Positions 63,361-64,000 of a stretch of DNA of 64,000 nucleotides are shown piece by piece. The translations under genes were made by a program, and so were the position numbers. Origin of the DNA: Sulfurovum sp. NBC37-1 (GTDB lineage: Bacteria; Campylobacterota; Campylobacteria; Campylobacterales; Sulfurovaceae); NCBI RefSeq assembly GCF_000010345.1, contig NC_009663.1, positions 1,240,001-1,304,000 of the forward strand, read 5' to 3'. The notes under the pieces are model-generated. The model was not told the origin of the DNA. It saw only the letters and a list, made by a program, of their open reading frames with translations, and ran no database searches. Position 1 is the stretch's first letter; the number at the start of each line of letters is the position of its first letter.

Positions 63361-64000
63361 CTATATAAACCAGTTTTTACTGTAATCATCGAGGCACACT
63401 TCTATATCACCGAAGATCGGTACAAATTCACTGCTGTTTTGCTTATCTGTTATTTCCAGCTGAAGATGAAGATTGCTTTTTTTCTGACAGTATTTTTTAT
63501 CTATGGAGAATTCTACCATATCCTTGCATGCCAAAGTTAAACCATCCTGCTGATAATGTGTGGCTACAGGAAGAACGATGACATCGGCCAATTCTTTAAA
63601 ATGCAGTTTTATCTCCTTGTACGCTTGCAGGAACTGCTCCACATTCACGTCAAGCCTGAAATACATCATTGTTTCATTTTCACCATAGTAGAGTTTTTGC
63701 ACGATCCTTTTTGCACCGTCCATGGTAGAAAAGGCTTTGCTCTCATCTATCATACCGGCACCAAGCCATTCATAGAACGAACTCTCTTTTCCATCGACCT
63801 CTACCGACAGTGGGAATTGCGGTCTGACCTGGCTGAGAAAAACATTTCTTTTCCTGAAAATATTCAGATAAAGGTCTGACGGTACAGGTATACGGCACAG
63901 TTCGTAAATCGCTATAAGGTGCAAACGGAAAAGGGTATCGAACTCCTCAAGGAAATCACTGTAATGATCTTCTCCGTACCACCAGAACCAATCCGAACAT
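63361..64000 (-). CDS. GH57 glycoside hydrolase, C-terminal part (cut by right edge)
   Basis: The frame is open from the right edge to a stop at 63361 (about 212 codons), with no need of an internal start. It begins with SDWFWWYGEDHYSDFLEEF, the highly conserved C-terminal motif of the long alpha-amylase/amylopullulanase-type GH57 proteins (the DUF3536-like group). The last region is a beta-rich domain. The catalytic part lies outside the window. It is the most upstream visible gene of the glucan operon and ends eight bases before the 4-alpha-glucanotransferase start. Confidence 0.82.
   Translation of the reverse strand, partial: CSDWFWWYGEDHYSDFLEEFDTLFRLHLIAIYELCRIPVPSDLYLNIFRKRNVFLSQVRPQFPLSVEVDGKESSFYEWLGAGMIDESKAFSTMDGAKRIVQKLYYGENETMMYFRLDVNVEQFLQAYKEIKLHFKELADVIVLPVATHYQQDGLTLACKDMVEFSIDKKYCQKKSNLHLQLEITDKQNSSEFVPIFGDIEVCLDDYSKNWFI

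Overview
The window looks like chromosomal DNA of a Campylobacterota bacterium close to Sulfurovum. This is inferred from protein families and gene order, since no rRNA or other marker is present. Supporting signs are the tatD-mltD-rlpA-hisB-kdsC-lptC-lptA-ysxC-acetyltransferase-mreD-like-mrdA order, a YeeE/YedE pair, NnrS beside a di-haem cytochrome c peroxidase, and moderate GC with AT-rich islands. No tRNA, rRNA or CRISPR array was seen.

Layout. (1) 1-11108: a minus-strand central-carbon operon, ppsA-eno-gap-fba-E3-E2-E3, followed by a LOG-family protein and the start of a membrane protein cut by the left edge. (2) 11109-15350: an accessory island. It holds an internally deleted IS5-family element, an HNH endonuclease with three DNA-binding-type repeats, and a Cdd1-VOC-DUF4442 gene block. 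Two 69-70 bp attC-like structures follow the stop codons, which is the pattern of an integrase-less integron cassette array. (3) 15351-23662: a tightly coupled envelope operon (peptidoglycan, LPS transport, Kdo, GTPase, histidine). (4) 23806-31508: an Hpt protein, recN, nadK, a cytochrome c peroxidase, nnrS and small secreted proteins. (5) 31554-37747: a probable peptidoglycan-recycling locus (murU, amgK, anmK, a secreted amidase and an SSS symporter), with two copies of an unusual palindromic repeat between its kinase genes.

(6) 37774-53143: mixed housekeeping and small genes. These include AtpZ, a YeeE/YedE sulfur-transport pair, hemL, tonB, a hemerythrin-like protein, an orphan TRAP-type binding protein, acylphosphatase, a DUF7477-like repeat protein, truD, queC, ybeY and a CaCA antiporter. 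(7) 53221-54150: nested relics of an IS5-type and an IS200/IS605-type element. (8) 54276-64000: a secreted charged protein and then a coupled alpha-glucan operon: GH57, GH57 4-alpha-glucanotransferase, GalT-like, glgA, ROK sugar kinase, glgA, glgB.

Taken together, the two ends of the window describe carbon flow from pyruvate through PEP and triose phosphates toward stored glucan, as expected for an autotroph. The middle is dominated by cell-wall synthesis, turnover and salvage. The least ordinary parts are the cassette-like island, the murU/amgK/anmK/SSS/amidase locus with its covarying repeats, and the E2 gene with two subunit-binding-like segments flanked by two different E3 genes and no E1.
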